Source: Deltaproteobacteria bacterium (lineage in GTDB: Bacteria > Desulfobacterota > Desulfuromonadia > Desulfuromonadales > BM103). From it: a DNA stretch of 15,572 bases. The position numbers and the translations under genes are program-made. Positions 14,974 through 15,572 of the stretch are shown piece by piece. Each line of letters begins with the position of its first letter. The stretch's first letter is position 1. Under the pieces are notes generated by a model that was not told the origin of the DNA, ran no database searches, and worked only from the letters and a program-made list of their open reading frames with translations. The DNA is taken from positions 1 to 15,572 of the forward strand of contig SBFN01000190.1 in NCBI GenBank assembly GCA_006226895.1. Direction: 5' to 3'.

Positions 14974-15014
14974 TCACCACAGAGGCACAGAGGACACAGA
15001 GAAAAAGGTGGTGA
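14974..15014 (+). repeat. CACAGAG-type purine repeat, copy 2, bounded by an inverted repeat
   Basis: The core GGCACAGAGGACACAGAGAA (14984-15003) matches copy 1 at 2674-2693 in 18 of 20 bases. It is enclosed by a perfect seven-base inverted repeat, TCACCAC (14974-14980) and GTGGTGA (15008-15014). Further right lie a small hairpin GAGTT-GCTCTGT-AACTC (15013-15029) and a GAGAGAACGAAGCGAG segment like that beside copy 1. Confidence 0.7.
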
Positions 15015-15071
15015 GTTGCTCTGTAACTCGAGAGAACGAAGCGAGCGGGGGAATGACAGGGAAAGGCTAAC

Positions 15072-15103
15072 AAAAAAGGCCCCTGGGAAACCCCAGAGGC
15101 CTT
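15072..15103 (-). terminator. Intrinsic terminator of the exported OB-fold gene
   Basis: On the minus strand AAGGCCTCTGGG (15103-15092), loop GTTT, and CCCAGGGGCCTT (15087-15076) form a 12-pair stem with one G-U pair. Further T residues continue the tract to 15072. It lies 22 bases after the stop of the OB-fold gene and should end that transcript. Confidence 0.9.
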
Positions 15104-15125
15104 GGATACGTCTAGCTGCTTTTGT

Positions 15126-15572
15126 TTATTCGACGGTAACTTCAGCATCTTCGATGATGACATCGTATGCGTAGCCGTAGCCAAAGTCCTTGTCAACGAC
15201 AACAACGCCACTTACGGTCACGGTGTCGCCCATCTTGGCTGAAGCACTGGTGGTGACGGTCAGGTCGCTGGTGCCCTCTGCGCCAGTGCCATCCTGAAGA
15301 TGAATCCAGTTCTTGCCCATGATTTCGGGAGTGAACTTGACAACTTTGCCGCGTATAGAGACCGACTTGCCGGCAAGCTCATCCTTTTTGGTGAACATGT
15401 CCTCAACAGTGACGCCACCTTCTGCGGCAGTAATGCCAGAGAGGTCAACAGTGGTTTCTTCAACAACCGTTTTGCCACCATTCATGGAAGGATGCTCAGA
15501 GGGCATGTCGCCGCTCAGAGTTTGTTCGCCGCCAACCAGAACCGAGGGAACGAAGTAGACCATGTCGAAGGT
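15126..15572 (-). CDS. Exported OB-fold protein, NrfJ-like (5' part off window)
   Basis: Only the last 148 residues are visible; the frame is open at the right edge. An ATG at 15563 exists but is unlikely to be the start: the residues TFDMVYFVPSVL that span it look like the end of an upstream NrfJ-like domain (from memory, its pattern is TFDxIYFV), so the true start lies outside. A low-complexity linker follows, then an OB-fold from about 53 to the end of the visible part: VRGKV-like SIRGKVVKF, IMGKNWIHLQDGTG, SDLTVTT, GDTVTVSGVV, DKDFGYGYAYDV, IIEDAEVTVE. Similar OB proteins are annotated as nucleic-acid-binding or cytochrome-associated exported proteins in Geobacter-like bacteria. The function is not established. 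Export is inferred from relatives, as no signal peptide is in view. Confidence 0.8.
   Translation of the reverse strand, partial: TFDMVYFVPSVLVGGEQTLSGDMPSEHPSMNGGKTVVEETTVDLSGITAAEGGVTVEDMFTKKDELAGKSVSIRGKVVKFTPEIMGKNWIHLQDGTGAEGTSDLTVTTSASAKMGDTVTVSGVVVVDKDFGYGYAYDVIIEDAEVTVE

Overview
The window reads as ordinary chromosome from a Gram-negative, probably an anaerobic member of the Desulfuromonadales (Desulfobacterota, formerly Deltaproteobacteria). That placement is inference from gene content: a Cache-type sensor kinase with an NtrC-like response regulator, an OB-fold exported protein of a kind I associate with Geobacter and Desulfuromonas relatives, YceI, and purine-rich intergenic repeats. 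There is no 16S or other direct marker. No rRNA, tRNA, CRISPR, transposase, phage gene or integration scar is visible. Layout, left to right. (1) Positions 1-2383, minus strand: a two-component pair. A sensor histidine kinase with a duplicated periplasmic Cache module is followed, with a one-base stop/start overlap, by a response regulator whose receiver domain is complete and whose output domain lies beyond the left edge. (2) 2384-2791: a 408-bp spacer without a gene, holding imperfect inverted repeats and a candidate kinase promoter. (3) 2792-6481, minus strand: a tight four-gene cluster, read in the order secreted protein of unknown function, stand-alone cyclic-nucleotide-binding-domain protein, AI-2E/PerM-family permease (4-base ATGA overlap), and THUMP-domain RNA methyltransferase. 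(4) 6482-6622: a divergent control region with a sigma-70-like promoter facing uvrC and a perfect 15-base palindrome. (5) 6623-8449, plus strand: uvrC. (6) 8613-14212, plus strand: a complete peptide ABC importer operon in the order binding protein, two permeases, two ATPases, with a candidate promoter before it, a strong hairpin between the binding-protein and first permease genes, and a clear intrinsic terminator after the last gene. (7) 14288-15572, minus strand: a periplasmic YceI-family protein, a short spacer carrying another purine repeat and a strong terminator, and the 3' part of an exported OB-fold protein cut by the right edge. Working together: the Dpp/Opp proteins form one importer (periplasmic binding protein, two membrane subunits, two ATPases, each ATPase with a C-terminal four-cysteine segment of identical spacing). 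The kinase and regulator form one signalling route, with unknown ligand and targets. The secreted protein, nucleotide-binding protein and permease are probably co-transcribed and the last two translationally coupled, which suggests but does not prove a shared role. I did not find a convincing wholly new system. The best leads are that permease cluster, the uvrC-leader palindrome, the intercistronic hairpin in the importer operon and the recurring purine repeats.
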